Of a DNA stretch of 64,000 nucleotides, positions 23,588 to 34,351 are shown piece by piece. Where the stretch lies: contig JAJOZX010002585.1 of the NCBI GenBank assembly GCA_023014485.1, positions 349,001 to 413,000 on the forward strand, in the 5' to 3' direction. Numbering within the stretch: the first letter of the stretch is position 1; the number at the start of each line of letters is the position of its first letter. The position numbers were made by a program, and so were the translations under genes. The notes under the pieces were generated by a model that was given only the letters and a program-made list of their open reading frames with translations, was not told the DNA's origin and ran no database searches. Origin of the DNA: Bathynomus jamesi. Its lineage: Eukaryota; Arthropoda; Malacostraca; Isopoda; Cirolanidae.

Positions 23588-26500
23588 GGCGAACAGTAGA
23601 AGCCATCAGCTGAATAAATTCATTCTGCACTAACGGAGATAAATATGATGTTCTTCCAGGGTGCTTTTCCACAATACTGAGATGTTCTTTCATGACAGGA
23701 TCAAACCTTGCCAACAATTTTAATAACCCAAGAAAATTTCCAATATTGCTTTCCTCTTCCTGTCTAAGGGATTCCTTGTAACCACGCAATGCAAGGTTCT
23801 GAGTTGCTAAAAATTTTATGCAATGGAGAATTCTGTGGAGAACATCTCGCCATTTTTGTTTTTCTGTTGCAATTTGAGCTTGAAGCTCTACGTCAATGAT
23901 TCCTCTGTTTTCTAAAAGATTTCTTCCCATTTCCTTCCATTGGGTGAAGCAGTATCGATGATTTTTTGCATTTTCATGGGTGCTAAGCCTTTCTGGTGCT
24001 TTCCAATGATTGAACCCATTTTCTTGCTCCAATGAAGACTGATTGTCAATTTGAGAAAATAGCAAACAACAAAAGCAAAAAGTTGCTTTCTTCTCTGGAG
24101 AATAAACAAGCCATGAGCGCCAAACTTCTTCTCCACATCCATTTCCCAACTTTCTTTTAAACCATCTTTCATTCATTGATCGGGTTTGTGTGGGAACAAA
24201 TGGCCCTTCACTATTTTGAAAATACTTCGAACCCAATGTGACCATTTCTGTCCTCAGGGCATCTGATAAAATTACTTTTTTTGACATTTTATCAAACTCC
24301 AAGAAGCACATCGTGATGCTGAATCGCATCTGGTATAGGCTGTGCTGTTTTTTCCTGCTTTTCGCTACTCAAAGTTTTAGTATCTTCTGGCTTCTTGAAA
24401 GACACTTCTGGTTCTTGAAAGACACTTAATTCTCCTTCTGATACACTGGCGGGTTGGTCAACACTCATATCTGATGCAGTTAATGCTGATGAAGGACCAG
24501 CTTGTTGCTGTTGAAGAAATGACATCATAAAGCCACTTGACTTTTTAGCTTCTGCTTCTTGCATTTTTCTTTTCTTCCTGCCTTCTGCTCCACTCAGCTT
24601 CTTTTTCGGACTTTTCGGTATCGGCAATGTTCGCTTCATGGTAAAATTTTCTAGAGAAAGAAACAAAAAAATAGAATAAATTAATAATTCATAATAAAAT
24701 TCTAATAAAAATAGAATTAATTAATAAAGTTAAATGAAGTTAAAAATCTGAAATTCATGGAAATTCGATGGTTAGAGATATGGTACCGGTACATTTCCAA
24801 AAGAGCATGTTTTTACTCTTAAATTTTTTTTTTTAATCAGAAAAATGGCGCCCCCCCAAATTTGGCGCCCAGGGCACGCGCCCCACCTGCCCCATCCTAG
24901 TTACGCCACTGCCCAGACTCAACCACATATCGGACGGTGAAGCACAGTTGATCGGTGTGGGAAACATCAGGCGTAGAGTCGACGGATAGAGAGTAGTATT
25001 TTGACTGCTGGATTTCTCGGATAATCGTCTGAAGTACTTTATCGGCCATCAACAGTACGAGTTCCTCGCAAATGAAATGAGAGAGATACGAGGTGTGTCC
25101 GCTACCTTTGTTGGCATGCTCGCTTATATGCGCAGCTAGAAAACTGTTATACTTACTTAAAAGTTCCAAAATTCCGTAATAGTTGCCGTTGTTTGATGAA
25201 CCGAAACGGGAGTCGTGTCCACGAATTGCTAGTCCTCGTGACATGATATACTTGATAACGTCGACACAGCGCCGCAAAACTTCCTGCCAGTAGTTGCACT
25301 CCTTTTCAAACTGGTTCACCAGTTTCGAATCAACACGGCCGGAGACAGACTTTCTAACCAACAAATATCTCATCGACTCCATATGTTACTCACATTTTCC
25401 GTGTGCTTCGACCGATTGTCTACCATGCTTCCAGTCGTTGAACCCGATTGTGAAGTTGCTGTTCGCCCTCGACATTAATTTACAGACAAAACAGTAAACA
25501 CAGCCTGTGGACTCAGAATAGCACAGCCATGACACCTCAATCCTCTCATTCGTCAGGCTATGTTTCTTAACAAATAATGTCTTCGTACATCGGCGTGTTG
25601 TACCACTTTCAGTAGTTGAAGAGTTACTGAAGTCGCTGTCATAATTTCGGCAATGTGATGTTCCCCGCTCTATCTAGAACTCTCTAAAGTCATCGGTCAG
25701 CACTTGTGGCCACAAACCAATGTCATTAATTGCATGTCCTGAAGCTGGTGGGCTTGCTGAACGCACTGACGTAGACGCGTCTTCTGAAAACGCAGCTGCT
25801 GAAGTAGCGGAGGCAGCTGGTAGACCTGCTGAAGGGGCTGACTTAGTTGCTGATGATTTAATCCATTTAGTCAGTTTCGGCACCGTCGCAAGAAACTCTT
25901 CTCTGCGCTTCTTATCCTTACGCTTTTCACTACCGGGTTTATATTTCCTCCTTCGATCCCGGTCACGGCTCGTTTCCATGTTGTACGTATTACAATGCCA
26001 ACAATAAGAACATAAATCATGAATCTGCAACAGAAACAAGAAGTTAGTAACAACATTAGAAATGAGTAACACTAACAAGAACAAATTAAATACCATCAAA
26101 GCGGATATTAGAATGCCTGATGTCATGCCGCCTGCCGGAAAAAGTAAAACTGGTCGCAGATGGCAAATACGTGACGTTTAATTTTTTTCAATTGAAATTT
26201 GCGGGGCCCATTGGGCGCGGGGCCTTGAACATTTGCCCGGTGCGCCACCCCCTAAATGCGGCCCTGGGTGTGGATGATGGATCTGACACCGTGGGGTATG
26301 CCACTGACTGTCAGGCGGTGCACTACCCATGGTTTCACCACCTCCAGTGAAAGTTCCTGCATGATACCCCGTCATGTTTGTGATCGTGTTGTGTTCTTCT
26401 TGTAGATAACGAATGCGTTGATGAAGGCGATGTTCAACATCCCGTAAAATAGACAGAGGGGCCATCTTTTTGTCATGCGACTACAACTGTACATCCCGCA

Positions 26501-28417
26501 CATTTGGTCCAAGGAGTCCACACACCCCTTTTGTGTGATTGTAGAAATTTATGATCTCTGCCTTCTTGTGTTCCATGACAGGCTCTTTGTGCATGGAGGA
26601 GAGCACAAAAACTATCTTCTGTGGTGTGGGCCGGTAAGTGACCAAAGTGATGTTGTTGCAAAGCAGGAATCCAGTGGTCCTGACTGGTTGATATTTTTTC
26701 TCCTTGAGTACAGGTAGAATGCTTTTTCGGTCTTTCCTTATGGTCCCCACCAGAGTTAACTTCATATCTGTCCAGAGATCGTCTATGAGGGGTTGTGATG
26801 TAAACCAGTTATCGCACGTAACATTGCGTCCTGACTGAGAGTAAGGCTGCATTAGCTCTCGTACAAAGTAGTGGCCCTGATTTAGCGTTCCCTGTGCAGC
26901 CTTCGTCTGTTTTCCAAGGTACATGCGTGCGTTTAGCATGTATTTGGTTGTTACATCACAGACCATCAGGATTTTTAGCCCATATTTTGCAGGCTTGTTT
27001 GCAATATATTGGCGAAAGGAACAACGCCCTCTAAAGGCCAACAATTGCTCATCGATGGTGACGTTTTCGCCAGGGTTGTAGTTGGCCGTGCAGCTTGAGA
27101 TGAATCTGTCCCAGAGGTCTCTGATTGGTGCCAACTTATCTGTTTTATTTTTCTCAGCACGTGTCTCTGGGTCGTCAAAACGCAGACATCGAATGAGGAA
27201 GCAGAACCTTCGTTCACTGGTGCCTGCCCTGTAGATTGGTAGCCCAAACTGTATGGATCACATCTCTGAGGTCGCCATAGAATCCCTATCAGAGCCTTGA
27301 TTTCAGCCGGTGTAGTTTCTAATATAGCACTAACTATCTTGGAATACTTGACACAGAGTTTCTTGATGCAATTATTGGTGTGCTCCACGATGACGTCCAC
27401 CATATCGTCAGAGATGAACAGCTGCAAACACTCTTGAGGAGTATGAGTTGCTGTAGCTGCACTAGTTGGACCTTCATTTAGATTATAAATGATGTTTTGC
27501 CGCTGCATTCTACCTCTTGCTGGTGCTTGTGTACTCCAAATTGTGTCATCTTTTCCTTTGAGTGACCTCACTGGGAACTTGAACCTAAAATCTTGTTCGT
27601 TTCCATCAGCTGCGGGTGTGGTTGATGTGGATGCAGATGTGACAGCTGTATCTGCGAGTGTGGCAGCTGTAGATGCAGATGCGGCAGCTGTAGATGAGGG
27701 TCTGGCAGCTGTGTGTTTGCGTTTGGCAACTTTGCGGCGGGGCAGGTCATCTATGTCACTTTCACTTTCAATCTCACTTAGCGCCAGAACATACGCCTTG
27801 TCCTTATCACTATCATAAATTGGTTGTATTTCAAGTTCATCATCACAATCATCCGACATTTCACTTGTATCACCGTCATCAATTCCATCATACACTGTTT
27901 GTAACGATTCGGCCTCTGTGAGGCGTTTCTGTGATGATGCCATTTTATTTATATTATTGTCTATACTTGAAATTATTTCACTGAAAAAAACAGAAAATTT
28001 TTTTTGCAAAAAATATGTGAAATTCACTTCACACACACCACAGGTATAAGGGGTACGTCCTATCCTACTGCGCATTTCAGTATGCTTACACTGCCAACAG
28101 AGCGTAGGCACGAACGTCTTATCCCCACCACTTGAGATGGCTCACTGCGGCTGACAAAGTTATGGAAGGTGGTGCTGCTCCCAGCCCTCCTTCATGATGA
28201 AACATGAAACTGCGTCATAGCGTGGTGTAGGTGGTACCCCACTATACCTGAGGAGGGTTAAAAGCGGTTTTATACAAGGAGGGGAGGTTCAAACTGGAAA
28301 AATCCGGTTATGTGAAGCGCAGAAAGTTCAAACTTACGGCCCGAAAGATATTTCAGCCCCATGGCCTATTATTTAGCTAAGAAAAAATGGTAGGGCAAAA
28401 TATATTGAGTACCCCTA

Positions 28418-28424
<7 letters not shown>

Positions 28425-28460
<36 letters not shown>
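28425..28460. repeat. (TA)n tract
   Basis: Seen: pure TA run abutting the left end of the Penelope-like inverted repeat; a shorter one (31280-31299) follows its right flank. Confidence 0.95.
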
Positions 28461-28463
<3 letters not shown>

Positions 28464-28998
28464 CGAGGAATAGGAGGACGAAAAGATGGTACATGTTTAT
28501 TAACAGACGTTTCGGAAAAATTCAATTTCCATCATCAGTGCTAAAAATTTTAAAACAAGTAAAAATAAATAAGTATAATAAATAAACGAACAACAAATTA
28601 AAATGGCGCAACAATTAGCGAGAATCAAAAACAAGTTGCAATGTATATTAAATTAAAAGATTAAAAGTTAAATGATATAAAGAATAAAAGTATGGATAAT
28701 AAGTAAAATATAAAATGGTTTAGGTAGAACAGAATCGTAAAATTACTTACAATTAGCGAAAATTAAAAGCAAGTTACAATATGTATTAAATTAAAAGATT
28801 AAAAGTTAAATGATATAAAGTATAAAAGTATGGATGAAAAGTAAAATATAAAATGGTTTAAGTGAAACAGAATTGTAAAATTTCTTACCAGATTGTAATG
28901 AGACTAATTATACAGAAGGTTGGGAATGGTTGCCTGTTGAAAGAATTCCATTGGGACGATGGAGCCGGGTGGAGTGATAGTGGATTTCTTTTGAAAGT

Positions 28999-29694
28999 TT
29001 ATTTGGCAATGTTTAAATTGAAAGCGGAACTGTAATCGTTGAGGGTTGGCTGGATACTAAGGATGTAAAGGGACTCAAGTATGCGGAGGTCGATTAGTTG
29101 GTTGGCCGAGTTGATAATTTTGAAATTGGAGGAAAGTAACGGGTGGTTGTGGAGGTGGCAGTGATCCCTTATTGCAGATTTGGAGGGTTTGTTCAGGGGC
29201 TGTGAAGTTCTTGTAGAGATCCCACGATGCTCGTCCACTCTTGTTTGATATTGGCGGATGGTACTGCCAATATAGTTCGCTTTGCAGCGAACACAATCAA
29301 AAGCGTAAATAGTGGACGAAGCAAGTGGCTGGGGTGTTTTTTCTTTATGGTTGAGGTAGGATTTGATACTATTGTTGTTGGTAAAAGCGAAATGAAATTT
29401 AATTTGGGGGTAAAGCGGCGTGAGTAAGAGACGGAGTTCTGAGAGTATTTTATGGCTAATATAGTCATAATAAGGGAATGAAAAATATTGTACGTCTTTT
29501 TTAACAGTGGGAATTTTAAGGGGGGGTTGATAGATATTATTAAGAAAATTTCTGGTTAAAGACTGTAACAGATGTTTTGGGAAAGAGTTATTAATGCTGA
29601 AGTTAAGGATTAACTCTATTTCATGGTGAAAAGATAAGTACGAGGAGCAAAGATGGTAGGCACGGTGGATTAAAAGTGCCACTCTAGCGAACAT
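28999..29694 (-). pseudogene. Penelope GIY-YIG endonuclease and RT tail (left arm)
   Basis: Seen: a 231-codon open frame. The first residues (MFARVAL) come from non-homologous centre sequence. From IHRAYHLCSS it matches the right-arm protein almost residue for residue. It contains the CVRCKANYIGSTIRQ motif (Cys pair plus YIG of GIY-YIG) and VDEHRG (catalytic Arg/His region). N-truncated: no RT palm. Confidence 0.85.
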
Positions 29695-29695
29695 C

Positions 29696-30703
29696 TTCCT
29701 CAGCCATCACGAAAATAACTGGCTACTTCATTGCCCCACTCATTATAAACCACGCCTATATAAAAGATACGTTGATGACACCTTTCTCCTTTTTCACAAT
29801 GCCAACCACGCCCCCCTTTTTCTTAACTACCTTAATTCCCAACATAAAAATATTAAGTTCACCAAAGAAGACGAATCCAACAACACCCTTCCCTTCCTAG
29901 ATATTACAATAACTAAACAAAACAACAAATTTAGCACTTCTATATATCGAAAACCCACGTACACAGGCCTGGGTACTAATTTCCTAAGCCACATCCCTTT
30001 GCTATATAAAATAAACAGTATTAAAATTTTAATCCACCGTGCCTACCATCTTTGCTCCTCGTACTTATCTTTTCACCATGAAATAGAGTTAATCCTTAAC
30101 TTCAGCATTAATAACTCTTTCCCAAAACATCTGTTACAGTCTTTAACCAGAAATTTTCTTAATAATATCTATCAACCCCCCCTTAAAATTCCCACTGTTA
30201 AAAAAGACGTACAATATTTTTCATTCCCTTATTATGACCATATTAGCCATAAAATACTCTCAGAACTCCGTCTCTTACTCACGCCGCTTTACCCCCAAAT
30301 TAAATTTCATTTCGCTTTTACCAACAACAATAGTATCAAATCCTACCTCAACCATAAAGAAAAAACACCCCAGCCACTTGCTTCGTCCACTATTTACGCT
30401 TTTGATTGTGTTCGCTGCAAAGCGAACTATATTGGCAGTACCATCCGCCAATATCAAACAAGAGTGGACGAGCATCGTGGGATCTCTACAAGAACTTCAC
30501 AGCCCCTGAACAAACCCTCCAAATCTGCAATAAGGGATCACTGCCACCTCCACAACCACCCGTTACTTTCCTCCAATTTCAAAATTATCAACTCAGCCAA
30601 CCAACTAATCGACCTCCGCATACTTGAGTCCCTTTACATCCTTAGTATCCAGCCAACCCTCAACGATTACAGTTCCGCTTTCAATTTAAACATTGCCAAA
30701 TAA
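29696..30703 (+). pseudogene. Penelope RT (palm onward) plus GIY-YIG endonuclease
   Basis: Seen: an open frame of about 335 codons entering at 29696. RT motifs include KRYVDDTFLLF (catalytic YVDD), NTLPFLDITI and SIYRKPTYTG, then the thumb/linker. The GIY-YIG domain has CVRCKANYIGSTIRQ and VDEHRG, stop at 30701-30703. Known: Penelope RTs use YxDD and a C-terminal GIY-YIG nuclease. The N-terminal RT fingers are missing. The frame is uninterrupted, so the truncated copy is young. Confidence 0.9.
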
Positions 30704-31164
30704 ACTTTCAAAAGAAATCCACTATCACTCCACCCGGCTCCATCGTCCCAATGGAATTCTTTCAACAGGCAACCATTCCCAACCTTCTGTATAATTAGTC
30801 TCATTACAATCTGGTAAGAAATTTTACAATTCTGTTTCACTTAAACCATTTTATATTTTACTTTTCATCCATACTTTTATACTTTATATCATTTAACTTT
30901 TAATCTTTTAATTTAATACATATTGTAACTTGCTTTTAATTTTCGCTAATTGTAAGTAATTTTACGATTCTGTTCTACCTAAACCATTTTATATTTTACT
31001 TATTATCCATACTTTTATTCTTTATATCATTTAACTTTTAATCTTTTAATTTAATATACATTGCAACTTGTTTTTGATTCTCGCTAATTGTTGCGCCATT
31101 TTAATTTGTTGTTCGTTTATTTATTATACTTATTTATTTTTACTTGTTTTAAAATTTTTTAGCA

Positions 31165-31210
31165 CTGATGATGGAAATTGAATTTTTCCGAAACGTCTGT
31201 TAATAAACGT
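31165..31210 (+). ncRNA. Hammerhead-like motif at Penelope end
   Basis: Seen: CTGATGA (31165-31171), one extra T, GGAAA...TTTCC (stem II), GAAA (31190-31193), then ACGT...ACGT (possible stem III). The same order, including the single extra base after the first core box, occurs at 10720-10765. I cannot find a matching stem I, so it may be degenerate. A mirror copy lies in the left arm at about 28490-28536. Confidence 0.4.
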
Positions 31211-31307
31211 ACCATCTTTTCGTCCTCCTATTCCTCGCTAAGTTACGCTTCCCTAAGAACAAACCATTCAACCAAGTTATATATATATATATATATATAC
31301 CTTTGGT

Positions 31308-31809
31308 TTGGTTAACCTTTGGTTAGCTTCCGCCCGAATTGTTCAATCTGACGAAGGTCAAGGGATCACTTTAACATATTGCTTCCCAGGAACCTCTCTT
31401 TAACATATGGCTTCCCAATATTTAGGATAAGGAGTACGATAAAATTGCTTCCCAGTGTTAATCACTTTAACATATTGCTTCCCAGGAGGGATCACTTTAA
31501 CATATGCTTCCAGAATGCTTTGGGAAGCAATATGTTAAAGTGATCCAGGTCAAGCTTTTCTCTCCACCTTAGACCTACAATTTAACGTGGAATCCGAACC
31601 ACGCCCCACCACGCCCCACCAGCAGCCCAGCGTCCTAACCACTAGGCCACCCACACAGGGTACCCATTTATCTACCAACCACTTTCTTTATTGTGTGGAA
31701 GGATGAACAGCTGGGATTTGCTGCGCGCCGGCTGCCGTCACCAGGTCTCGATCCCGGGGCCGATAGATTCGTAGTCAGCGACGCTAACCACTACACCACC
31801 GAGGCGCAT
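31308..31809 (-). mobile_element. Dimeric tRNA-derived SINE, copy 1 (holds a MITE)
   Basis: Seen on the minus strand: a first tRNA-like unit (A box tggtgtagtggttagcg, B box gggatcgagacc), a linker, a second unit (A box ggcctagtggttaggacgc, B box ggttcggattccac), and a tail ending in ggaagctaaccaaagg. Two RNA polymerase III promoter-like units in one repeat define a dimeric tRNA SINE. A 184-bp element interrupts the tail. Confidence 0.8.
31363..31546. mobile_element. 184-bp foldback MITE with 8-bp TSD
   Basis: Seen: TIRs of at least 26 bp beginning ggatcactttaacatattgc, with TSD aggtcaag at 31355-31362 and 31547-31554. The interior holds further direct near-copies of the TIR (around 31395, 31450 and 31490), so the element is largely made of its own terminus. 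The 8-bp TSD points to hAT mobilisation. Confidence 0.9.
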
Positions 31810-31829
31810 ACCACTACACCACTACACTA

Positions 31830-32660
31830 TATATATATATATACATATGAAAGACGAGATAGCACACTGACTTATTGTGAAGGTTGCGAATTTGAGTTTG
31901 GATCTTACAACAATGAATTTCAAGCCTAAGTTCGTATACTCTACAGGTGGTTCTTACTGGGCGTGGCGTAAGTATTATATTAAAGTATTGGTCCCCTTTG
32001 TAAAGATACAATGAGGCCCAGTCGTTGTAATAAGTCTGCTAAGTTTAAGGTGTGGCCATTTTTAATCAGACCGTGAAGCTGCTGCAAAAATTTTACTTGG
32101 CATAATAATAATAATAGACATCATTAACAAGAGAATATTTATTTAAATGACGAAGTAGACGTTGCTGCAGACCTTTTTAATGAGACTAATCAAAGATACG
32201 AAAAGAAACGTACAAGTCATGTTGTCAGTTCCAAATAGCACATCAAATTCGCAGACCTGAAACAGTCAGGGAAAAGTAAACACTATACTTTACCGTCTTT
32301 CAGAAAGTATTAATGTTCATATTTATGGTATTTTTTTATGTTCCAAATATTTAATTTTCATTTACACTTTAAGTTTCCACATCTTAACTGAACTGAACCT
32401 GAACAAATTGAAGGAAAATTTTTATAGGCTCCAAATATCCATTAGCTATTCGTATAGCTTTATGTATAGTAGTAACTGGCAATTGGCGGCTCCCGGGCCA
32501 GATCTGGCTCGCGAACGATTGCTGTCTGGTCCTCTCGCTCGATTCACTCGTCCTCACATTATGTTTTGTTTTAATTTAGAAAAAGATTTTTAGGATTATA
32601 AATAAAAATGGATATATTTTTTCAGTCTGTAATTTTATTCAATTAAATTTCAGAAAACCA
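31830..32660. other. No gene seen
   Basis: AT-rich sequence with a short TA run (31829-31842), an (ATA)n stretch near 32100 and one GC-rich patch (32480-32550) of unknown origin. No protein recognised. Confidence 0.5.
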
Positions 32661-32665
32661 TTCGA

Positions 32666-33220
32666 TAATTGGCAAATAATGAAGGAAGATTCTTAAATAT
32701 TTCTCTACCCACAATCTACTTTCAGATCGTCAGTATGGGTTCCGCAAAGGACGTTTTACTGGCGATCTCCTTGCATATTTCTGATTCATGGTCATCCTCC
32801 TGCATGCTTTCGCCTTTAAGAAAAGCTTTCAGTACCGGACTTTCAACACATTCTCATCCCTTTTCTGTCCAACTCTCTAACGCGAGGGTTAATCGGTATT
32901 CTCAATCTTTCATCTACTTAACCGTTCAACTCTGGAACAATCTTCCTCAATCCATCTTTCCCCCTGTCTACGACCTTCATTCTTTCAAACCCAGAGTGTC
33001 CAGGCATCTCGAAAACTCTGATTTCTGCTCTCTCCTTCTCCTTCTCTTGGGGGAGGGACATTTTTCCGGACACACGCCCTTGGCACCTTTTTCCCGCATT
33101 GATTTGTACATACTTATATTCAGAAAGAAATTTAAACGTAGAAACTGTATTTGCGAAAGTCCAACTATAAAAAAGATAAAAATAGAAGGGGATGAAGAAT
33201 GTGGAACTATATAAAAATAA
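32666..33220 (+). pseudogene. CR1/jockey-type LINE fragment, internally deleted
   Basis: Seen: RT finger piece (SDRQYGFRKGRFTGDLLA in a +1 frame near 32725-32780) joined directly to the extreme C-terminus (SNARVNRYSQSF, LTVQLWNNLPQSIFPPVYD). The catalytic RT core is missing. The same family gives the longer remnant at 55660-57010. Confidence 0.75.
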
Positions 33221-33380
33221 TAATAAAAATAATAATAAAAATAATAATGAAAATAATAATGAAATGAATATAAAATGTATAGTAAGAGGAGAAATAATTT
33301 GAATGATAATGAGAATTTTAATAATGACAACAACAACAACAACAACAATAATTAATAATGATAATAACAGTAATTATACT
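33221..33380. repeat. (AAT)n/(AAC)n simple repeats
   Basis: Seen: degenerate trinucleotide repeats after the LINE tail, probably grown from its 3' tail. Confidence 0.8.
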
Positions 33381-33464
33381 TATCATTGTCATTATTTCCT
33401 TTTTGAGCATCTGGGAAAGGAGTGTCACTTATTGTATATATTTTTGTATGTAAGATTACGGCTT

Positions 33465-33936
33465 TCAATAACTTTGAAAATTGTTATGTTTTAATTGCTT
33501 TATAAAAGATGAGTGCACATCGATTGATTTTAATTCATTCGGTAGATTGTTGCATAATTCTACATTTTCTACCGCTAAATAAAGTTCAGAATTTCTACTA
33601 CATTGAAGAGTATAGTTTGCCTTTGAGATATATCTACTCTTCGTCGTAGACCTTGTTTCATGTTCGTGACGTGTTTGAGTGTCCATTATATTCTCTATTA
33701 TTCTAACTGGGGGAAATTCTTTTGTAACTGTGAACACTATAAGGAGCGCATCTGGGTAAATATTCCGCTGAACTCAAACCTGCAATTAATGACCAGAAGA
33801 TATTTTTCTGGTCAATTTTGATGTGCTTTGAAAGAATCTGAGATTGTTTGCAAATGTTGTGCAAATGAGCATTTTTCCAGATATTTTCAGTTTCATACTT
33901 GAAAAATCGCAAATTTAGAAACGAAACGGAGGTCAA
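33465..33936 (-). pseudogene. LINE C-terminal remnant
   Basis: Seen on the minus strand: RHEHETRSTTKSRY...KANYTLQCSR...VELCNNLPNELKS, matching the pattern of LINE pol C-termini (HxHxTR...LWNxLP). A second frame upstream (33936-33703) may be more of it. No catalytic region. Confidence 0.55.
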
Positions 33937-34011
33937 ATTCCTTCAAAATACATTAAAATTAACCAGAAAAATATTTACTGGTGAGGGCACCTAACCACGC
34001 GCAATCTAACT

Positions 34012-34066
34012 CTCTAACCCTAACCTAACCCGACCTAATCTAACTTAACCTAACCTAATCACACCT
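34012..34066. repeat. Degenerate (CCTAA)n, telomere-like
   Basis: Seen: about seven CCTAA/ACCTAA units with variants. TTAGG is the usual arthropod telomere unit, so this may be an interstitial remnant, or merely a chance simple repeat. Confidence 0.5.
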
Positions 34067-34351
34067 AGGCAATACACATATATGAACAAAAATGACTGAC
34101 GTGAAAATCAAGCCTGGGGTGGATATAAATAAATCCGCAATAACATGAAGAAAGTGTATTTTGATCACTGTACTCAGAAACAAATAGGTAACGGGCGAAA
34201 TATTTTTTGGAATGGCGTTCAGGCCATTAATGTACGTTCGTAATGTACGTTGGCCTAAGCTTTATAATTACTTATTGCTTTATAATCATTTACATACTAT
34301 ATAAAACATAGTTTTTCCAGGTTATCTTTCGTAATAATTCAGAATATTATA

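Larger units (their letters stand above)
19732..24639 (-). pseudogene. hAT 4 transposase, split by a LINE
   Basis: Seen: start MKRTLPIPKSPKKKLSG at 24639, then (after a stop near 24300) a TTF-finger region (WLVYSPEKKATFCFCCLLFS), NLALRGYKESLR and the catalytic block LMFDSTPDQAHREQM (21210-21150, past the LINE). CRSQCYDNAVVMAG and the C-terminal dimerisation motif SIASCERSFSKLTLILSYLR follow, stop at 19732. The LINE interrupts at 23588. Frame breaks lie near 20920-20620. It resembles hAT 3 and belongs to the same ZMYM1-like group, but clearly as a different family. Confidence 0.88.
19197..24911 (-). mobile_element. hAT transposon 4 (nested level 4)
   Basis: Seen: ends CAGAGGCGTAACTAGG and CCTAGTTACGCCACTG, with a perfect 8-bp TSD, cccagact, at 19189-19196 and 24912-24919. 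GGCGCC-rich subterminal sequence occurs at both ends. Net length without the LINE is about 3.4 kb. Confidence 0.95.
17780..25979 (-). pseudogene. hAT 3 transposase (ZMYM1-like), split by hAT 4
   Basis: Seen: start METSRDRDRRRKYKPG at 25979 (basic N-terminus), a finger region around 25650-25400, then GLAIRGHDSRFGSSNNGNY and SVDSTPDVSHTDQ (first catalytic Asp). The frame is cut at 24919/19196 by hAT 4, then resumes with GQSYDNASNMAGKYNGV (second catalytic region), CICHSLNLVGKSA, SDTCWSARSNAF and the C-terminal dimerisation block GERSSSKLKLIKNYLRSTMG, stop at 17780. Only a few frame breaks (near 25680, 18850, 18640) remain, so decay is modest. Confidence 0.88.
17414..26266 (-). mobile_element. 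hAT transposon 3 (nested level 3)
   Basis: Seen: ends CATGGGCGCATTTA and TAAATGCGGCCCTG, with TSD ggtgtaga (17406-17413) and ggtgtgga (26267-26274), 7 of 8 identical. Inserted in the 3' coding part of the piggyBac transposase. Net length without hAT 4 is about 3.1 kb. Confidence 0.9.
17234..27943 (-). pseudogene. piggyBac transposase, split by hAT 3
   Basis: Seen: start MASSQKRLTEAES at 27943, an acidic N-terminus, and an Ala/Ser/Thr-rich linker. The catalytic core holds TIDEQLLAFRGR (first Asp) and VTCDNWFTS (second Asp). The third-Asp region after INFYNHTKG is frameshifted (26530-26490). More C-terminal sequence (DVEHRLHQRIRYLQEE) runs to the hAT TSD at 26274. Beyond the insertion, 17405-17234 encodes a cysteine-rich finger (WCSKC...CYRC...C..H...C..C), the known piggyBac DNA-binding tail, ending in TAA. 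Frameshifts also near 27240-27130. Confidence 0.9.
16654..28257 (-). mobile_element. piggyBac transposon (nested level 2)
   Basis: Seen: ends CCCTCCTCAGGTATAG and CTATACCTGAGGAGGG are perfect inverted repeats, flanked by TTAA at 16650-16653 and 28258-28261, the piggyBac target. Flanks on both sides also repeat gttttatacaagg, a feature of the mariner 5' region. Without inner insertions the element is about 2.7 kb. Confidence 0.95.
15432..28420 (-). mobile_element. Mariner (DD34D) element 1, outer shell of a five-level nest
   Basis: Seen: the left end cgagggccactcaatatatt and the right end, read on the minus strand, cactaggggtactcaatata, share a long core up to ttttgccc. TA dinucleotides flank at 15430-15431 and 28421-28422. 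Only about 1.4 kb is mariner. The remaining 11.6 kb is a piggyBac insertion with three further layers. Confidence 0.9.
28461..31240. mobile_element. Penelope-like element in snap-back (inverted) arrangement
   Basis: Seen: arms 28461-29677 and 30027-31240 are near-identical reverse complements about 1.2 kb long, around a 349-bp unique centre. Each arm holds the RT tail, a GIY-YIG endonuclease and about 540 bp of 3' noncoding sequence ending cctcctattcctcgcta. Known: Penelope-like retroelements pair an RT with GIY-YIG and are often found as partial inverted copies. Confidence 0.9.

Noticed and set aside
27489..27921. Plus-strand ORFs rich in Asp/Ala/Val
   Set aside because: Antisense shadow of the repetitive Ala/Ser/Thr linker of the piggyBac transposase.
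32480..32550. GC-rich patch (cccgggccagatctggctcg) as a promoter or transposon end
   Set aside because: No partner end, TSD or downstream gene could be found.
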